This document shows, one piece after another, positions 24,128 through 33,554 of a DNA stretch of 64,000 bases. The notes under the pieces were generated by a model, which was given only the letters and a program-made list of their open reading frames with translations, was not told where the DNA came from and searched no databases. Numbering within the stretch: the first letter of the stretch is position 1; each line of letters opens with the position of its first letter. The position numbers and the translations under genes are program-made. This stretch comes from Enterocloster asparagiformis (GTDB taxonomy: Bacteria > Bacillota > Clostridia > Lachnospirales > Lachnospiraceae), in NCBI GenBank assembly GCA_018380885.1, contig JAGZSY010000012.1:1-64000 (forward strand), read 5' to 3'.

Positions 24128-24784
24128 CTAAAACATCCCCACAACACGTTCCAAATCCCTCACTCTCCCATGGCGGTCGCTGGCCTCGAACAGATCCCTC
24201 CCCACTATAAAATGATCTGCGCCGGCAGCCCTCACAGGCTCTATCGTATTCCCGTTCATATCCCCGTCGGTAAACACGGAGATTTCGTCTCCGAACAAAT
24301 CCCGGACTCTCCGGATTTTACTGATGGAGCCGGGGTTAAAATCCCCCATTCCTCCCTCCCCGGTCCACACCAGCACGGACTCTATTTCGCTCCTGTAGTA
24401 CTCCAGCTCCGCCAGATTTTCCGACGGCGTCAGGGCAAAACCGGCCCTGACCCCCATTCTGTGAATCCTGTCGAGAACCGCTCCCGGGTACCGCACCGTT
24501 CCCGGATGGAACAGCACCTCATCCACCTGCTCCAGCCCCGATAGCGCTTCGACAAAGGGCAGCGGATCACATACCATTAAATGGATCTGGAGCTTCATGG
24601 TCGTGAGCGCGGCCAGGCCGCGGACCACCTTCATTCCAAACGATATGTTCAGTCCCAGGCTGCTGTCCTGTATATCCACATGGAGGTGGGAGAAGCCCTC
24701 CCCCTCCGCCCATCTCATCTCCTCCAAAAGCCTGAGATGGTCGGCAGAATAGATGGACGGGTACACACATTCCAACACCTTCAT
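24128..24784 (-). CDS. Ribulose-phosphate 3-epimerase-like protein (SgcE type)
   Basis: 218 residues of the TIM-barrel ribulose-phosphate 3-epimerase family: HLHVDIQDSSLGLNISFG (equivalent of the usual HxDxMDG metal site, altered here), IHLMVCDP with the second histidine, and FTDGDMNGNTIEPVRAAGADHFIVG at the phosphate site. In SgcE-like proteins the altered metal motif suggests a different 2-ketose phosphate substrate from Rpe. It lies 11 bp after IIB and is followed by IIC, an order close to the E. coli sgc operon. Confidence 0.8.
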   Translation of the reverse strand: MKVLECVYPSIYSADHLRLLEEMRWAEGEGFSHLHVDIQDSSLGLNISFGMKVVRGLAALTTMKLQIHLMVCDPLPFVEALSGLEQVDEVLFHPGTVRYPGAVLDRIHRMGVRAGFALTPSENLAELEYYRSEIESVLVWTGEGGMGDFNPGSISKIRRVRDLFGDEISVFTDGDMNGNTIEPVRAAGADHFIVGRDLFEASDRHGRVRDLERVVGMF

Positions 24785-24795
24785 CCCATTCTCCC

Positions 24796-25074
24796 CTATT
24801 TTCTCAGCTCCTCTAAAAGCTGCTCGTTCAGCTTTGCCTCGTTTATGCCCGTAATATAGGATACCGCAAAATACATCGGCTTGTTGAAGGTATTCTCCAT
24901 TTTCAGGGTAGATACAATCACATCGCAGGAGTCCGCGAATTTAGCCAGCTCCTGGTAGCTGCACTGGATGATCTTGCAATCAATCTGATTATCCTCGCAC
25001 AGCGTTTTTACCTTGTTGACCACCAGCGTTGATGTGGCGATCCCTGAAGCGCAGGTTATTACGATTGTTTTCAT
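24796..25074 (-). CDS. PTS enzyme IIB, galactitol/SgcB type
   Basis: 92 residues with the phospho-acceptor cysteine at position 8 (MKTIVITCASGIATSTLV). Receives phosphate from IIA and gives it to the sugar bound at IIC. ATG preceded by GAGGAAAAGGAC. 11 bp from the SgcQ-like gene. Confidence 0.88.
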   Translation of the reverse strand: MKTIVITCASGIATSTLVVNKVKTLCEDNQIDCKIIQCSYQELAKFADSCDVIVSTLKMENTFNKPMYFAVSYITGINEAKLNEQLLEELRK

Positions 25075-25084
25075 GTCCTTTTCC

Positions 25085-25900
25085 TCACTTTCTCAGCTGA
25101 TTTGCCTGATCCATCAAGCGTTTCACGCGTTCGGGATCAACCGCATTTTCAAACACCCCGTCTTTTTTCAGATAGGTTCCCACGAACGCGGCATCCGCAT
25201 ATGTAAACAATTCCTCAATCGTATTGGGATTCACCCCCGTGTTGGCGAAAACCACGCTTTCCGGAAACGCCTCTCTCACCCGGGCCATCAGTTGTGCGTC
25301 GCTCTTCTTTCCCGCTACGGGGCCTGCTACACAGAGGGCATCCGGCTTATCCAGAAAATAGGAAGCTTTCATGGACTCCACCGGATCCCTCCCGCCCAGA
25401 TCGCCCGACGATTCCGGTTTGACATAATAGATGAGTTTCAAATCATCCCTGCCAAGGTAATGGCGCAGCCTGGCGCACTCGCCCCCCTCAGAATTACAGA
25501 TTCCCATGTTGGTCACATACGCTCCGGTGAAGGTTCCCCGTATGAACTTGGCTCCCGTCACAGCGCACAGGGCCACCCCCGCCTTGGGATCGCTGATCAC
25601 GTTGCAGCCGAACGGAACGCGGACATCCCGCTTCAACTCGCCGATCAGCTCCGCCATCGCCGCCACGGTTTCCATCTTCGCCTGCAGCATATACGGCATG
25701 CTAAACTCATTGGAAAAGTGTATGCCGTCGATTCCGCCCTCCTGAAGCGCCAGCACATCCCTGCGGGCCGCCTCGTACACCTTTTCCATACCGCCGTCCT
25801 CATCGTAGAGGGGATCGCCGGGAAGCGCCAGGAAATGGCACAGCCCGATCAGCGCTTTATCTGTATGAAACATATCCTGAATCCAATTTTCCATATCCAT
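25085..25900 (-). CDS. BtpA/SgcQ-family TIM-barrel protein
   Basis: 271 residues matching the BtpA/SgcQ family (LIGLCHFLALPGDPLYDED, GGIDGIHFSNEFSMPY, PFGCNVISDPKAGVALCAVTGAKFIRG, FANTGVNPNTIEELF). No biochemical function is firmly established for SgcQ; BtpA was named from photosystem I assembly in cyanobacteria, which does not apply here. Presumably acts on the phosphorylated product of this PTS. ATG at 25900 (MDMENWIQ) is chosen because AGAAAGGTGTGG precedes it and it leaves 10 bp after the regulator gene; the open frame runs further into that gene. Confidence 0.8.
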   Translation of the reverse strand: MDMENWIQDMFHTDKALIGLCHFLALPGDPLYDEDGGMEKVYEAARRDVLALQEGGIDGIHFSNEFSMPYMLQAKMETVAAMAELIGELKRDVRVPFGCNVISDPKAGVALCAVTGAKFIRGTFTGAYVTNMGICNSEGGECARLRHYLGRDDLKLIYYVKPESSGDLGGRDPVESMKASYFLDKPDALCVAGPVAGKKSDAQLMARVREAFPESVVFANTGVNPNTIEELFTYADAAFVGTYLKKDGVFENAVDPERVKRLMDQANQLRK

Positions 25901-25910
25901 CCACACCTTT

Positions 25911-28007
25911 CTAAAGTGACTCAATCGTCGATTCTTTCTCAATAAAATAGTTATAAATCCTGTCCAGACACTCCGGGCTGCCGTCCGAGGAAGCGATCAT
26001 ATGGCGGATTTCTTCCTCCGCCAGCACCTTCATCAATGTCTGGAGGGCGTTAAAATGCGCGTGATTGTCGACCGTGGCCAGCACAAATACCGCCTTAATC
26101 CTTCCGTCCCATTTCTGAAACGCAATGGGCTGTTCAAATATCGTCAGCGCGATCCCCACCGACTGCACGTATTTTCCGGGTTTCGCATGCGCCAGAAGGA
26201 TGCCCGGAATGTACTCGCTGTATAGCCCAAGCTCATCCATCAGGTGGATAATATCATCCGCATACCCGGCTTTTACAATGCCGTCTTCAACCAGCGGGCG
26301 GCACGACTCCCGGACCGCTGTCTTCCATTCTGAAAATTGATGGGAAAAACATATATAATCCCGTTTAAACACATCCCTGAGACACAGGGTGCGGTCTTCC
26401 CTGTAGCTTCCGTTTAGATATCTCCGGAACTCATTTGCCAGACCGGTCTGATCCGTCACTCTGGCATATCTGCCCACAATCTGAAGCAGCTCGCGGATAT
26501 CCGGGGCCCCGGCGGTCTCCGCCTCATTTTTTATACTGTATTGGAGCAGCTTCTCCTTTTGTGAAAGGCTTAAAACCGCGTTCACATAGATCACCTTCGG
26601 GCTGTCAAAGGGCAGCTCCACCGCGGATACCATGAGAAAATATTCATTCAAAAGCTCCTCCGTGACATGCCGTTTGTCGCAAATTTCATAGGTATATCCG
26701 GAGCCCAGAAGGAAAATAAGCTGCTGCCTGATCAGCATCGCGGAGCTGACCCCGGCCGCACACACGATCAGTATCGTTTCGCTCTGCTTTCCCTCATGCC
26801 CGCCGTGGTACTTCACGAAGCTGCCAAAGAATATGGCCAGATACGCGATTTCCTCCGCCGGCACGCAAAAACCGTATTTGTCCTCAACTGTTTTCACCGT
26901 CAGATCCGTCAGGTTATACAGATCCCGGTACTGGCGGATAATGATTCCGCTGAACTGGTGATCCACGCGGATTGAATACTTCAGACGGTAGTACATCGGG
27001 CGCAGGTGAATCATCAGCTGTTCCTTCAGCCTGGCTTTTTCAGGAAATTCCACCAGCGCCTTCTGTTCAAAGGTTCTGAGCAGATCCTCCGCGAATTCCG
27101 AAAGAATGGGTTCGCGGTTGCCGTAGGTTTCATTGAACTGCTGCAGCCTTGCCCCCATCATGACCGTGGCCACGTAGCAAAGCTCCTTCTTCGCGATTCC
27201 AAGGCCCAGCGCCTCCATACGGTCCGCTACCAGCTCCGCGGCCCCGTATTCCGGCAGCCCGCTGATCTCGCAATCAGTTATGGCCGCGCCCCTTTTGTCC
27301 TGCCGCAAAAATACGATGCACAGATAATAGGCAATCTCCGTCACCGCGTTACTGCTGAACTGGCCGCTGGCGCAGCTTTCAGCGGACTGGATGATCCCCC
27401 GCAAAGCGGAAAACAACTCGCCGCTTGCCAGGCTTCGGCCGGTTTTCTCGTTGACCGCCTCCGTAATCATCTCCTCCATAATCTGCTTCATCTTAATGTT
27501 TTCCGGCAGGTTCAGGCACTCAATGATTGCATTCCGCACCATTATTTCGTCCCCGTCAAGATCGTATCCACCCTTGCTGTGGCTTTTCAGAATCACTTCC
27601 TTTTGCTTCAAAACGCAGCGCAGCTCCGTCACCTCGGACAGGATTGTGTTGCGGCTCACCTTCAACAGCTGCATCAAGCGCTCAATGGTAACCGGCCGGC
27701 TGGAGATACCTGCTTTTACACAGATAATCAGCTTCCTCTCATCAGATGAAAACACGTATTCGGGGTCTGCGGACAAGATTGCCTTCCGCGCTCCCGCTTC
27801 CAGTCCGGACGGGATGCGAAGCACTCCACTCCCCAGTTCAATGGTCTGAAAGCCATGGTCCTTCAAAATTTCATTGAGCTTATGGATATTGTAGTAGAGT
27901 GTTCTTCTGGCGCACTTTAAGTCCACGCAGATATCGTCAATGCTCACCGTCTTTTTGTTTAATGTAGAAATGTACTCCATCAACCGAACAGTGCTGGAAT
28001 TTAGCAT
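25911..28007 (-). CDS. BglG/PRD-family regulator with PTS IIB-like and IIA-like domains
   Basis: 698 residues. Order: helix-turn-helix domains (RLMEYISTLNKKTVSIDDICVDLKCARRTLYYN and a second around RPVTIERLMQLLKVSRNTILSEV), PTS-regulation domains (~190-400, with histidines such as QLMIHLRPMYYRLK), a IIB-like domain (TILIVCAAGVSSAMLIRQQ) and a IIA-like domain (GILLAHAKPGKYVQSVG, candidate phospho-His). This is an MtlR/LicR-type activator whose activity follows PTS phosphorylation. It heads the sgc-like operon. ATG follows GGAAAGGAAGGAAAAGC. Confidence 0.88.
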   Translation of the reverse strand: MLNSSTVRLMEYISTLNKKTVSIDDICVDLKCARRTLYYNIHKLNEILKDHGFQTIELGSGVLRIPSGLEAGARKAILSADPEYVFSSDERKLIICVKAGISSRPVTIERLMQLLKVSRNTILSEVTELRCVLKQKEVILKSHSKGGYDLDGDEIMVRNAIIECLNLPENIKMKQIMEEMITEAVNEKTGRSLASGELFSALRGIIQSAESCASGQFSSNAVTEIAYYLCIVFLRQDKRGAAITDCEISGLPEYGAAELVADRMEALGLGIAKKELCYVATVMMGARLQQFNETYGNREPILSEFAEDLLRTFEQKALVEFPEKARLKEQLMIHLRPMYYRLKYSIRVDHQFSGIIIRQYRDLYNLTDLTVKTVEDKYGFCVPAEEIAYLAIFFGSFVKYHGGHEGKQSETILIVCAAGVSSAMLIRQQLIFLLGSGYTYEICDKRHVTEELLNEYFLMVSAVELPFDSPKVIYVNAVLSLSQKEKLLQYSIKNEAETAGAPDIRELLQIVGRYARVTDQTGLANEFRRYLNGSYREDRTLCLRDVFKRDYICFSHQFSEWKTAVRESCRPLVEDGIVKAGYADDIIHLMDELGLYSEYIPGILLAHAKPGKYVQSVGIALTIFEQPIAFQKWDGRIKAVFVLATVDNHAHFNALQTLMKVLAEEEIRHMIASSDGSPECLDRIYNYFIEKESTIESL

Positions 28008-28104
28008 GCTTTTCCTTCCTTTCCGCTCAGTCCCGACCCAAATTATATAATCTTGGTTACATTTTCATTATAAGCGCCATTTTGCACAATATGAAGTCCA
28101 ATTT

Positions 28105-28123
28105 ATGTAATGTTGTATTACAT
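28105..28123. promoter_or_regulatory. Palindrome upstream of the BglG/PRD regulator
   Basis: ATGTAAT-GTTGT-ATTACAT is a perfect 7-bp inverted repeat around a 5-bp centre, ~100 bp upstream of the regulator gene. Minus-strand TATAAT boxes lie downstream of it (near 28068 and 28047). The GTTGTA core resembles the GntR operators at 33.4-33.5 kb. Confidence 0.5.
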
Positions 28124-28219
28124 TTTTTAGTACTCGCGCTCTATAGGCAGCCAATTCATACAACATTTCACCAATTTTCATCAAAATTTGGCGCTACTGT
28201 TTTCACCTTTAATCACCAC

Positions 28220-28264
28220 AAAAGAGCGGATATTTTCCATAAAAAGGAAAATATCCGCTCTTTT
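28220..28264. terminator. Bidirectional terminator between HPr and BglG-type genes
   Basis: Perfect 19-bp stem (28220-28238 with 28246-28264) starting AAAAGAGCGG, with a 7-nt A-rich loop. A/T-rich outer ends give T runs on both strands. It lies 16 bp after the HPr stop codon. Confidence 0.9.
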
Positions 28265-28279
28265 ATCAATCTCATCCCA

Positions 28280-28537
28280 CTATAAATTCTCTCTCATAAA
28301 AGCTTCCATCCCGGCGATGGCCTCGTCCTCGTCGGCGCCCTCCGCCGTGACCGTAATCCTGTCATTCTGCGTAACATTCAGCGCCAGCACAGACATGAGG
28401 CTCTTGGGATCGGCAATTTTATGTTCTTTTTCAATGGTTATTTTGGACTGGTAAGAACGCGCCGTGGTAATCAGCCTGCTGGCAGGCCTGGCATGAAGTC
28501 CGATCCGCGTTTTAACAGTGTATTGAAAACTTTTCAC
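28280..28537 (-). CDS. HPr-family phosphocarrier
   Basis: 85 residues, the standard HPr length. GLHARPAS places the active-site histidine at position 15 and KSLMSVL puts a serine at position 46, the HPr-kinase site, so both regulatory residues are conserved. It can supply phosphate to PTS IIA proteins such as the one at 22.2 kb. The start is the GTG at 28537, preceded by AAGGAGG; the longer open frame is rejected. It lies downstream of a truncated glucosidase and may be an operon-specific HPr rather than the general one. Confidence 0.88.
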   Translation of the reverse strand: MKSFQYTVKTRIGLHARPASRLITTARSYQSKITIEKEHKIADPKSLMSVLALNVTQNDRITVTAEGADEDEAIAGMEAFMRENL

Positions 28538-28568
28538 AAAATGCCTCCTTATCCTGGTGAAGCGGCCT

Positions 28569-28982
<414 letters not shown>

Positions 28983-30179
28983 TTACGGCTTCTGTATACT
29001 CCCGTCCGGCAGCCGCATCTCAATCCACGGCGTTTTCTCCTTGTTGCAGGGGTATTCCGCGGCCATCTTCTCGTCAAATTCAATTCCAAATCCCGGCTTT
29101 CCGCTGACGTAGGCGTAGCCGCCCTTGATGTACGGGCAGCCCGGGAACATCTGGGCCATGGGCTCCGGGATTCCGGGCCACTCCTGGATGCCGAAGTTCG
29201 CCACCGCCATATCCATGTGCAGGTTGGCCGCGTACCCGATGGGCGACATGTCGGGGGAGCCGTGCCAGGCCATGCGGATGCCGAACTGCTCGCAGAGCGC
29301 CGCCAGCTTTCTGGCCGGGGTCAGGCCGCCGATGTGGGAGATATGCGCCCTCATATAGTCGATCAGGCGCTCCTTCACCAGCTCCTCCCACTCCATGGGA
29401 TTGTTGAACAGCTCGCCGTGGGCCAGGGGCGTCGCGGTCTGGCAGCGGATATTCCGGTACCACATGCCCTGGTCCGGGGGCAGCAAGTCCTCCAAAAACA
29501 GCGGTGAGTAGGGCTCCACCTGCTTTGCCAGCCACAGGGCCGTGGACGGGGCCACCCGCTCGTGGACGTCGTGGCAGAGCTCCACCTGGTCGCCCACCCT
29601 TGTCCTCACATAGTCGAACATTTTCACCACCCGGCGGCAATACTCCTGTGGATCAATGTAATAGCCCGCCTGGGCTCCCTCCGGCGCATGGCCGGCCGCC
29701 CATTCCGGATCGCGGCTCAGCTGGATGCGCACATGGCGCACGTCCCGGGCCATCCAGCCCTTCACCTGGTCCACCAGCTCGTCCAGATCGGCGCTCTCCG
29801 CGTAGCAGTACACCGGCACCCCCTCCCGGGACCGGCCTCCCAGCAGATCGTACACCGGCATCCCGGCCATCTTGCCCTTGATATCCCAGAGCGCCAGGTC
29901 CACCGCGCCCATCGCGTTGTTGATCACCGGCCCGTTGCGCCAGTAGGTGGCCACGTTCATCATCTGCCAGATATCCTCGATCCGGGACACATCCCGCCCG
30001 ATGAGCAGGGGGCGCAGATACTCCTCGATAACGTTTGCCACCGTCTCGTGGCGGTAGGTGAAGGTGCCGCAGCCCAAACCGTACAGCCCCGGCTCCGAGG
30101 TGTCCACCCGGACGATGGTCAGGTTGAAGCCCCCCGGCCTGGTGCAGGTAACGCTTATATTCCGAATTGTCACAGTCAT
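28983..30179 (-). CDS. Mannonate dehydratase/RspA-like enolase-superfamily protein
   Basis: 398 residues, enolase superfamily, ManD/RspA group. Metal and catalytic positions seen: VYCYAESADL, ELCHDVHER (Asp and His of the DxH motif), LFLEDLLPPDQ and AHGELFNNP (the two other metal-binding acids), AWHGSPDMSPIG (His) and NFGIQEW. The family dehydrates sugar acids, often D-mannonate or D-gluconate to the 2-keto-3-deoxy acid, though some members are inefficient and have other roles. ATG at 30179 is chosen, since GAGGAG (30187-30192) is 7 nt away. It follows the ABC permease and its stop codon abuts the GH1 remnant. Confidence 0.82.
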   Translation of the reverse strand: MTVTIRNISVTCTRPGGFNLTIVRVDTSEPGLYGLGCGTFTYRHETVANVIEEYLRPLLIGRDVSRIEDIWQMMNVATYWRNGPVINNAMGAVDLALWDIKGKMAGMPVYDLLGGRSREGVPVYCYAESADLDELVDQVKGWMARDVRHVRIQLSRDPEWAAGHAPEGAQAGYYIDPQEYCRRVVKMFDYVRTRVGDQVELCHDVHERVAPSTALWLAKQVEPYSPLFLEDLLPPDQGMWYRNIRCQTATPLAHGELFNNPMEWEELVKERLIDYMRAHISHIGGLTPARKLAALCEQFGIRMAWHGSPDMSPIGYAANLHMDMAVANFGIQEWPGIPEPMAQMFPGCPYIKGGYAYVSGKPGFGIEFDEKMAAEYPCNKEKTPWIEMRLPDGSIQKP

Positions 30180-30198
30180 TTTCATTCTCCTCGTCACA

Positions 30199-31050
30199 TT
30201 ATGATTTTACCGCCCCGCTTGTCAGGCCGCTGACAAAATATTTCTGCAGGCAGACGAACAGCAGGATCAGCGGCAGGCTGGCCATCAGGGAGGCCGCCAT
30301 CATGTCGTTCCAGCGAATCTGCTGAAACCCGTTCATCTCCGCAATCCCCACGGAGAGCGTTTTCATCTCCGGCCTGCTGGTCAGGATAAACGCGAACATA
30401 TACTCATTCCAGGACGTGATGAACGCGTAGATGCTGGTGGATGCGATCCCGGGCAGGGTCAGCGGCAGGATGATCCTGCTGAAGCACTGCCAGGAATTGC
30501 AGCCGTCGATCCTGGCCGCCTCGTCCAGGTCCAGGGGCAGGGCCCTGAAAAATCCCAGCATGGTCCAGGTACAGAACGGAACCGTGAAGGAGATGTAGAC
30601 CAGGATCAGCCCCAGGTGGGTGTCCAGCAGGCGCATTTTCCCGATGATGCTGTAAAACGGCACCAGCAGCATGACGGAGGGAAACATCTGGGTCACCAGT
30701 ATAAACGTCATCAGGCTGTTTCTGCCCCTGAACCGGAACCGGGTCAGGCCGTAGCCCGCCAGGCAGGAGGCGAACACGGAGACGGCCATGGAGGCCAGCA
30801 CGATGATAAAGCTGTTCTTAAAATACGTGCCAAAGGGATATTCGCTCCACAGCCGCCCGAAGGCCTCGAAGGAAATCTGCTGCGGTATCCACCTGGGCGG
30901 TATGGCGATGGTCTCCCCGTAGGACTTAAAGGCCGTGGAAATCATCCACAGCACAGGCACCAGCACCAGGGAGGCCAGCAGCGCCAAAATCCCGTACATA
31001 GCCCCTTTGGCCGCGATCTTTTTTCTTCTCATTCCCATACGCTCAGTCAT
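30199..31050 (-). CDS. ABC sugar transporter permease (MalG type)
   Basis: 283 residues with six membrane segments and the EAA-loop motif EAARIDGCNSWQCFSRIILPL that contacts the ATPase. Imports a carbohydrate together with the adjacent MalF-type permease and lipoprotein. No ATPase gene is present here, so a shared MsiK/UgpC-like ATPase elsewhere is likely. Its start overlaps the upstream permease gene by 8 bp. Confidence 0.88.
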   Translation of the reverse strand: MTERMGMRRKKIAAKGAMYGILALLASLVLVPVLWMISTAFKSYGETIAIPPRWIPQQISFEAFGRLWSEYPFGTYFKNSFIIVLASMAVSVFASCLAGYGLTRFRFRGRNSLMTFILVTQMFPSVMLLVPFYSIIGKMRLLDTHLGLILVYISFTVPFCTWTMLGFFRALPLDLDEAARIDGCNSWQCFSRIILPLTLPGIASTSIYAFITSWNEYMFAFILTSRPEMKTLSVGIAEMNGFQQIRWNDMMAASLMASLPLILLFVCLQKYFVSGLTSGAVKS

Positions 31051-31945
31051 TCTCCAGCACCTTTCTGTAAATAATTCCCAGTACGTAACAGATCAGGAAC
31101 ACAATGACGGACATGGCCGCCGCTGATCCGAAATTGAAGTTGTCGAACGCCTGCTTGTAAATCGAGATGCTGATCAGGGAGGTGGTGTCCCCCGGCCCGC
31201 CCTGGGTCAGCACCCAGACCAGGGTGTAGTGCTTGAACCACCAGACCGTGTCCAGCACCAGCGTCACCGTCAGCACCGATTTAAGCCCTGGAAGGGTCAC
31301 ATACCGGAAGGACTGCCACAGATTGGCCCCGTCGATGCGGGCCGCCTCCTTCACATCTCCGGAGATGGACTGCAGCCCGGCCAAGAGCATCATCATGATC
31401 ATGGGGTAGCCCTTCCAGATACAGATCGCCACCACAATGGGCAGGGCCAGCTTGGCGTTGCTCAGCCACACCTGGGCGGTGTCGATCAGCCCCATCTGCA
31501 TGAGCACATGGTTTAAGATTCCGTAAACCGGATTCAGAATCCACTTGAACAGCAGGGCCACCACGCTGTCCGGAAACAGCCACGGGAGCAGAAAAATAAC
31601 GCGGAATACCGCCCTCCCCCTGAAGTCCTGGTTCAGCAGCAGGGCCAGGAGCATTCCAAAGAAAAAGTGTCCTGCCACGACCCCGGCGGTAAACTTCACG
31701 GTCACGAGCATCTGCCCCAGAAATTCCGAACTTTTCAGCGCCTCCAAATAGTAGCGCAGACCCACAAAGGTCCATTTCTTCACCAGGTTAGTCTTGAAAA
31801 AGCTGATGTAAACCCCGTACGCCAGCGGATAGACCACCAGGGCCGCCAAAACGGCGGCCACCGGCAATACGAACAGATATCCGTTTATCTCCTTCTGGGA
31901 AATGCTTCCCGGGGAGAGACGCTTTTTTGATTTCTCTTTCTCCAT
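31043..31945 (-). CDS. ABC sugar transporter permease (MalF type)
   Basis: 300 residues, six membrane segments, N-terminal hydrophilic arm, EAA-loop EAARIDGANLWQSFRYVTLPG. Partners the MalG-type protein encoded downstream. Lies 22 bp after the binding-protein gene; the ribosome binding site is weak, suggesting lower expression than the binding protein. Confidence 0.88.
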   Translation of the reverse strand: MEKEKSKKRLSPGSISQKEINGYLFVLPVAAVLAALVVYPLAYGVYISFFKTNLVKKWTFVGLRYYLEALKSSEFLGQMLVTVKFTAGVVAGHFFFGMLLALLLNQDFRGRAVFRVIFLLPWLFPDSVVALLFKWILNPVYGILNHVLMQMGLIDTAQVWLSNAKLALPIVVAICIWKGYPMIMMMLLAGLQSISGDVKEAARIDGANLWQSFRYVTLPGLKSVLTVTLVLDTVWWFKHYTLVWVLTQGGPGDTTSLISISIYKQAFDNFNFGSAAAMSVIVFLICYVLGIIYRKVLEND

Positions 31946-31967
31946 GCAATCACCAGATTTTCTTCAA

Positions 31968-33326
31968 TCAGTTTTCAGCTGCAATGACCGCGTCGGCCTT
32001 CTCCACCAGCGTCCCGTAAGCCTCGTCAAAGGTCGACACGCCGGACAGGATATTGGAGTACGCCTCCCCGATGGTATCCAGCAGCGCCGGGTACTGGGCG
32101 AACGTCTCCGGGTCCACCGCGTAGTCCAGGGCGCCCAGGAAGCCCTCAAACAATACGGAGCTGAAGTACGGATCGTCGGAAGCCTCGGTTCTGGTGGGCA
32201 TTCTCCCCGTCTTTTGTCCGAAATAGATGGCGTTTTCCTTGCTGGTAATAAACTTCATATAGTCGGCCGCCACGTCCTTGTTCTCGCAGCTCTCCGCAAT
32301 GGCGTAGCCTCCGATTCCGGATATGGACACGTGGGCCTCGCCCTTGGGAATCACAAAGCTTCCCAGATTTCCCTCCAGGCTGGGGTTGGTGGTGGTGATA
32401 AAGCCCAGGGAGTGAGGCCCGGACAGGATCATTCCAGTCTGCTCCGAGGTGAACAACTCCATGGAGGCGGAATAATCAACCTCGGTGGGGCCTGGAGGCA
32501 CCACGCCGTGCTCGGTGTACAGGTCCGTAAAATATTTCAGGCCGGCCTTGAATTGCTCCGTGCCGATATCCGTGGCCCATTTTCCTTCTTTCTCGTAAAT
32601 CTCGTCCGCGCCGAAGGATTTGCTGAACAGCACGAACCGCTGCTCGCCGGAGTTGTTCCTGCTTCCCACCATGCTGAACGCCCACTTGTCCACCTGGCCG
32701 TCCCCGTTGGTATCCCTGGTCAGCGCCTTGCTCACCTCCAAAAACTCGTCCCAGGTCTCCGGCGTCTCAAGACCCAGCTCCTCGAACCAGTCCGTGCGGT
32801 AGATCACCGCGTAGGGGGAGGCGTACCAGGGGATGCTCATCATCTTCCCGTTGATCTTCGCGTCCTTCAGCAGATTGGGGTTGTAGCCGGACAGCCATTC
32901 CTCGCCCAAAAGCCCCTCCAAATCCGCCACAATATCCAGATCGTACAGCTGAGGCATGAAATCATTGGGGACAAAGAACATATCCGGCAGATTGTCCCCC
33001 GTGGCCATAGTCACAATGCGCTTGGAAATCTCCGCGGCGGGCATGGAGATAAATTCGATCTTCACATTGGGGTGAAGCTCCATGTACTTGTTCGCCAGCT
33101 CCTGCTCCAAATCCCCCTCCGGCTTCTCCGTCACCATGGCGGAGGCGATGGTCAGCGTGACCTCCTGATCCGTGGCGGCCGCGGCGCTGTCCTGGGCTGC
33201 GGCTGTCTGATCCTGGCCTGCGGCAGCGCTTGGCGCGCTTGTTTTGTCCCCCGCGCTCCCCGCGCCGCACCCCACAAGCGACGCAGCCATGGTCAATGCC
33301 GCCAGTGTCCTGAACATTTTTTTCAT
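31968..33326 (-). CDS. ABC sugar-binding lipoprotein
   Basis: 452 residues. Lipoprotein signal MKKMFRTLAALTMAASLVGC (lipobox LVGC), a short Ala/Gln/Ser-rich tether, then a family 1 extracellular solute-binding fold (LANKYMELHPNVKIEF, FVPNDFMPQLYDLDIVADL, WYASPYAVIYRTDWFEELGL). Ligand unknown; the dehydratase and lactonase genes around it suggest an aldose, aldonate or uronate-containing oligosaccharide. Expressed from a strong promoter at 33405-33433 under the GntR operator at 33371. Confidence 0.88.
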   Translation of the reverse strand: MKKMFRTLAALTMAASLVGCGAGSAGDKTSAPSAAAGQDQTAAAQDSAAAATDQEVTLTIASAMVTEKPEGDLEQELANKYMELHPNVKIEFISMPAAEISKRIVTMATGDNLPDMFFVPNDFMPQLYDLDIVADLEGLLGEEWLSGYNPNLLKDAKINGKMMSIPWYASPYAVIYRTDWFEELGLETPETWDEFLEVSKALTRDTNGDGQVDKWAFSMVGSRNNSGEQRFVLFSKSFGADEIYEKEGKWATDIGTEQFKAGLKYFTDLYTEHGVVPPGPTEVDYSASMELFTSEQTGMILSGPHSLGFITTTNPSLEGNLGSFVIPKGEAHVSISGIGGYAIAESCENKDVAADYMKFITSKENAIYFGQKTGRMPTRTEASDDPYFSSVLFEGFLGALDYAVDPETFAQYPALLDTIGEAYSNILSGVSTFDEAYGTLVEKADAVIAAEN

Positions 33327-33370
33327 AAATAAAATCCCCCTTCCTTGTCTTGTTCATCGTTTTCCACTCA

Positions 33371-33433
33371 GTTGTATGTCGTAATACAACTTAATGGTGA
33401 ATCCAATATAACATCATTACTTTTGCCTGTCAA
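33371..33433 (-). promoter_or_regulatory. Promoter and operator of the ABC/dehydratase operon
   Basis: Minus-strand TTGACA (33428-33433), 17-bp spacer, TATATT (33405-33410). Just downstream, over the expected transcription start, is the inverted repeat GTTGTAT...ATACAAC (33371-33390), whose arms match those at the divergent regulator gene. Confidence 0.75.
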
Positions 33434-33477
33434 TATGTTTTTTTCAATTTTATTTTTAGTGATTTTTCTTAGAAATA

Positions 33478-33536
33478 TTGACATTTTTTCCGTTCCGGTT
33501 TATAGTTGTAGCAAACGATGTATGTTGTAATACATC
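33478..33536 (+). promoter_or_regulatory. Promoter and operator of the GntR regulator gene
   Basis: TTGACA (33478-33483), 17-bp spacer, TATAGT (33501-33506). The palindrome GATGTAT...ATACATC (33517-33536) lies over the early transcript, ending 4 bp before the ribosome binding site; it shares the TGTATG(T/-)(C/T)GTAATACA core with 33371-33390. Confidence 0.75.
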
Positions 33537-33554
33537 TAAGGGAGGCGAGTGAAA

